Shown: positions 61,453-64,000 of the stretch, in pieces
Layout of the letters: each line of letters starts with the position of its first letter
How positions within the stretch are numbered: the stretch's first letter is position 1
Assembly: GCA_041648735.1 (NCBI GenBank)
Contig: JBAZOO010000003.1
Location: forward strand, 1-64,000
Reading direction: 5' to 3'
Source of the DNA: JBAZOO01 sp041648735
GTDB taxonomy: Bacteria > Verrucomicrobiota > Lentisphaeria > Oligosphaerales > CAITYL01
Length of the DNA stretch: 64,000 nt
The notes under the pieces: model-generated
The model's input: only the letters and a program-made list of their open reading frames with translations
What the model was told of the DNA's origin: nothing
Databases searched by the model: none
Translations under genes and position numbers: made by a program

Positions 61453-64000
61453 ATGTCCTATTCCATCCAGTCCACCTCCATGGCCATGGCCAAGATGACG
61501 GCCAGTTCTTATGTGAACCCGTACATCCCCCCGTTGGCGGCCAACGGAATCCTATCGGAAGGCAACCGGTGGCTGCCCGACATGAATGCCCCAGCCCCTC
61601 ATTGGCTTCAATGTGAATGGCCGCATCCGAGAACAGTGACCGGCTTCACGGTCTATCTGTGGTTTCCGGTGGAAGAATCGAAAGTAAAGGAGCCTGCGGT
61701 GGTCATCTTCGATCTGCAGGTTCGCAGGGATGGTCAATGGCTGACTGTCAAGGGCAGCCATTACAGCGGGAGAAAGAGGGGTGTGATCCACCGGGGGCTT
61801 CTTGTGCCTGTTGAGGCGGAGGCGTTCCGGCTTTATTTCCCCGAGATGCCGGAATGCGTAGCGGAATGGCAGCTTCATTCCGCGAATGAGGAAGCTGCGC
61901 CACCGGCAAAGAAGCAGCTTCCGGCCCTGGAAAGGGTGTATCACAACCCGGATTATAACAATGATATACGTGTATTGGTCTCCCAATACGGGTATCATCC
62001 GGAACACCGCAAGGAAGTCATTTACCAATCCAATGGCTATGAACTTGCGGACACATTCGCCGTGCGCCGCGCGCAAGACGGGGCCATCATCTACTCCGGC
62101 CAGCTTCGGGAAACACAGGATGATTTCGGAACCGTTCATGTCGGCGATTTCTCTTCCGTCACCGAAGAAGGTGAATATTATGTGGCGGTTGGCAAGTTCC
62201 GTTCCGTCGGAACATTCCGGATCCGTCAGGGGCTGTGGGATGAGTTCCCGAAGATGGTGGCACGTCAATATTTTGGCCTGCGCCGAATCGGCGAGGACAA
62301 TATCATGGGAAATTTGGGCGCGACGGTTGCTGTCCGGTGGGATGATGCGGTTACCAAGGACGGATCGTATGTTTATATCGGCAAAGGCTTCGCCGACGGG
62401 GACGATCTGCGGCGGTATGCCAACGGCTCGCTGATCGTAGCCCAGTATTGTTTGCTGGAGCGGGCCAAGCCAACGTGGAACCGGGGAGACTGGCTCTATG
62501 AGCAGGTGCGCTGGGGCTTGGACGGCACGCTCTCCTTTCTCGGCAAGAACGGGCTGCTCAAGTATGCTCTGCACGGGTTTAACGGCGATTCGGCGTGCGG
62601 AACCGACGGGATCTTTGAAAGCGGGGATGAGGGGCTCGTTGTCGATCCGTTTAACGTGCATGATAACGTTTATGAATATAACGATTTGAACCGGGAGATC
62701 ATCTACACCTCTCTCTTGCTGGGCCCGGCAGAGGCGTGCCTGGAATACCGCGAGCGGGATCCGGAGTTTTTCGGACGGGTGTTGGCTTTGGTGGTTCGCG
62801 GGTATGAGGAGATCACCCGATTGTTCGATCCGTTCCCGCGGAAATATTCGTTAAGCGCATGGATTTGGCTGAACACCATCCTGTTCCAACTGACGGGGGA
62901 ACCATCCTATAAAGCTAAGGCGATTGCGGCAAGCAACCAATTTATTCGGCTGCAGGTTGCGGAGAAGCACGGAGATGATTCTTTTGCAGCTTCCGGATGG
63001 TATCGTTACATTGCCGATCCGGAGCAGGATCCTTGGCGGCAGGCTGAATTCCGGTATGGGAAGTGGACCGACCTGGACAGCGCGACCCGAAGTCCCTGGG
63101 GCGAGAAGCCGGAGCAGGAAATCATGTTGATCCCGTGGATTTATCAAGGGCTGTTCCGGGCGATCGAATGCTTCAAGGACGCTCCCGAGAGACAAAGCTG
63201 GATCGATTCCATCACGGCGTATGGCAAAGAATACTTGGAGAGAATCGCTTCGCGCAACGTATACGGTCTGACGCCGATGAAGGTGGCTTCCAAGGGATTG
63301 ATCCGGCAGATTGGGAATTTGAGCTTCCAATATCATGCGGAAATCGGCAGGGCGTTCCATCAGTTGGGCAATGCGGCGCTGCTAATGAAGACGGGCAAAC
63401 TGACGGGCGACTCCGCCTTGCAGGATGCCGCATGGAAACAACTGCAATATTTCAGCGGCGTGAATCCCTTCGGCGTCGGGATGATCTTCGGGATTTCCAG
63501 CAACATCCCGTCCGGGCAATACCATTCTCATTATTCGGGGCGTGCCTTTCCCGGGGGGACAGTCAACGGCTTCAACTGCGTCTCAGCGGATAATGATTAC
63601 CCTAACTTTCAGTATTGGGAGTATTACGGGTATGCAAATCTTGCTTGCTTGTGGATGGCTACGGAGATCGTCGGCAAAACGCAGCAGGCGCCCATCGAAC
63701 TATGGCCCAGGCAGACGCAGGAAGCGCCCCATTCGAAGAAGCCTGATAGCCATTACCGGTATTCGTTCCCGGTCCGCTTCAAGGGAGGCTTCGCCTACCG
63801 CTTCGAGGCGACGGTGCGGGATGACGAGTCCCACCAGGTCAGTTGGCTTGTCAACGGGGTCGAAGGTGGTTCCGCGGCCAGTGGGCTCATCAGCAAGGAT
63901 GGCGTCTTTCAGGCGCCGTTCGTCCTGGAGGAGCAGACGGTCGTCATATCGGCACAAAGCGTCATATACCCGCATTACGTCGAATCCACACCCGCTGCCA
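61453..64000 (+). CDS. GH9-like cellulase with N-terminal F5/8-type domain, 3' end cut by window
   Basis: At least 849 residues, open to the window edge. The first 145 residues look like an F5/8-type (discoidin) binding domain. A CelD-type Ig-like domain follows (IRVLVSQYGYHPEHRKEVIY, VGKFRSVGTFRI). The (alpha/alpha)6 barrel covers about 265-745 (FPKMVARQYFGLRRIG ... GVNPFGVGMIFGISSN ... WEYYGYANLACLWM), the GH9 pattern. A Ig-like tail starts at 765. No signal peptide is visible. It has its own promoter. Base composition is much less GC-rich than the rest, so it may be acquired. Confidence 0.75.
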   Translation, partial: MSYSIQSTSMAMAKMTASSYVNPYIPPLAANGILSEGNRWLPDMNAPAPHWLQCEWPHPRTVTGFTVYLWFPVEESKVKEPAVVIFDLQVRRDGQWLTVKGSHYSGRKRGVIHRGLLVPVEAEAFRLYFPEMPECVAEWQLHSANEEAAPPAKKQLPALERVYHNPDYNNDIRVLVSQYGYHPEHRKEVIYQSNGYELADTFAVRRAQDGAIIYSGQLRETQDDFGTVHVGDFSSVTEEGEYYVAVGKFRSVGTFRIRQGLWDEFPKMVARQYFGLRRIGEDNIMGNLGATVAVRWDDAVTKDGSYVYIGKGFADGDDLRRYANGSLIVAQYCLLERAKPTWNRGDWLYEQVRWGLDGTLSFLGKNGLLKYALHGFNGDSACGTDGIFESGDEGLVVDPFNVHDNVYEYNDLNREIIYTSLLLGPAEACLEYRERDPEFFGRVLALVVRGYEEITRLFDPFPRKYSLSAWIWLNTILFQLTGEPSYKAKAIAASNQFIRLQVAEKHGDDSFAASGWYRYIADPEQDPWRQAEFRYGKWTDLDSATRSPWGEKPEQEIMLIPWIYQGLFRAIECFKDAPERQSWIDSITAYGKEYLERIASRNVYGLTPMKVASKGLIRQIGNLSFQYHAEIGRAFHQLGNAALLMKTGKLTGDSALQDAAWKQLQYFSGVNPFGVGMIFGISSNIPSGQYHSHYSGRAFPGGTVNGFNCVSADNDYPNFQYWEYYGYANLACLWMATEIVGKTQQAPIELWPRQTQEAPHSKKPDSHYRYSFPVRFKGGFAYRFEATVRDDESHQVSWLVNGVEGGSAASGLISKDGVFQAPFVLEEQTVVISAQSVIYPHYVESTPAA

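Overview
The window is 64 kb of very GC-rich bacterial chromosome with short AT-richer islands. LpxC, outer-membrane-type barrel and lipoprotein genes point to a Gram-negative cell with lipid A. PEP-CTERM C-termini (PEPAALALLGLG), prepilin-type starts (FTLIELLVVIAIIA), an AraC/PocR-type regulator and several secreted carbohydrate-active enzymes together suggest the Planctomycetota-Verrucomicrobiota-Chlamydiota group, most likely Lentisphaerota or Verrucomicrobiota. This is inferred from gene content; no rRNA is present.

Layout. 1-5608: a Ser/Thr kinase (left end missing), a secreted multi-domain protein, a beta-barrel protein and two lipoproteins, probably one envelope cassette. 5646-6844: fabI and acpS, overlapping. 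6868-11453 (minus): a hybrid histidine kinase and an AraC regulator, the latter divergent from a PEP-CTERM protein. 13003-15490: a prepilin-like protein and a GH16-type glucanase. 15620-17835: tRNA-His, mnmG, tRNA-Tyr. 18158-19434: a dead ISL3-type insertion sequence abutting a 5'-truncated pilus-type gene. 20876-25001: a DUF721/DciA protein, a LarA-like protein and a Prc protease.

25399-28584 (minus) encodes a single polypeptide joining MurC, MurB and Ddl, three cytoplasmic peptidoglycan-precursor enzymes. 28986-33278: two paralogous GT39-type membrane glycosyltransferases around a membrane-anchored metallophosphoesterase. 33287-37153 (minus): lpxC, a small coiled-coil protein, pyrK and a PabB-PabC fusion, with a heptanucleotide repeat upstream of pyrK. 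37298-38659: a PHP-like protein. 38667-41540 (minus): an ArsR repressor and a CoA-disulfide-reductase/rhodanese/TusA/DsrE fusion, forming a persulfide-handling operon with a visible operator. 41699-42754: an AT-richer QueG-like iron-sulfur protein. 43140-49294 (minus): a C45-like lipoprotein, an ABC-F ATPase, pyruvate phosphate dikinase and a 33-residue basic protein.

49506-52276: a SixA-like phosphatase, coaE, rho and a zinc-ribbon protein. 52548-54389: a PocR-AraC regulator divergent from a second PEP-CTERM protein. 54581-64000: a plant-polysaccharide locus with a PL9-like lyase, a broken SGNH esterase, a GH57-like protein, an acetyl-xylan-esterase-like protein, an intact SGNH esterase, a prepilin-like protein and a GH9-like enzyme cut by the window edge. 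G+C content drops from about 59.6 kb to the end.

Promoters recur in a form with a TTGC-type -35 box, a 16-bp spacer and a TATAGT-like -10 box. Many intergenic regions carry small palindromic repeats. No CRISPR array, rRNA operon, integron or prophage is visible.
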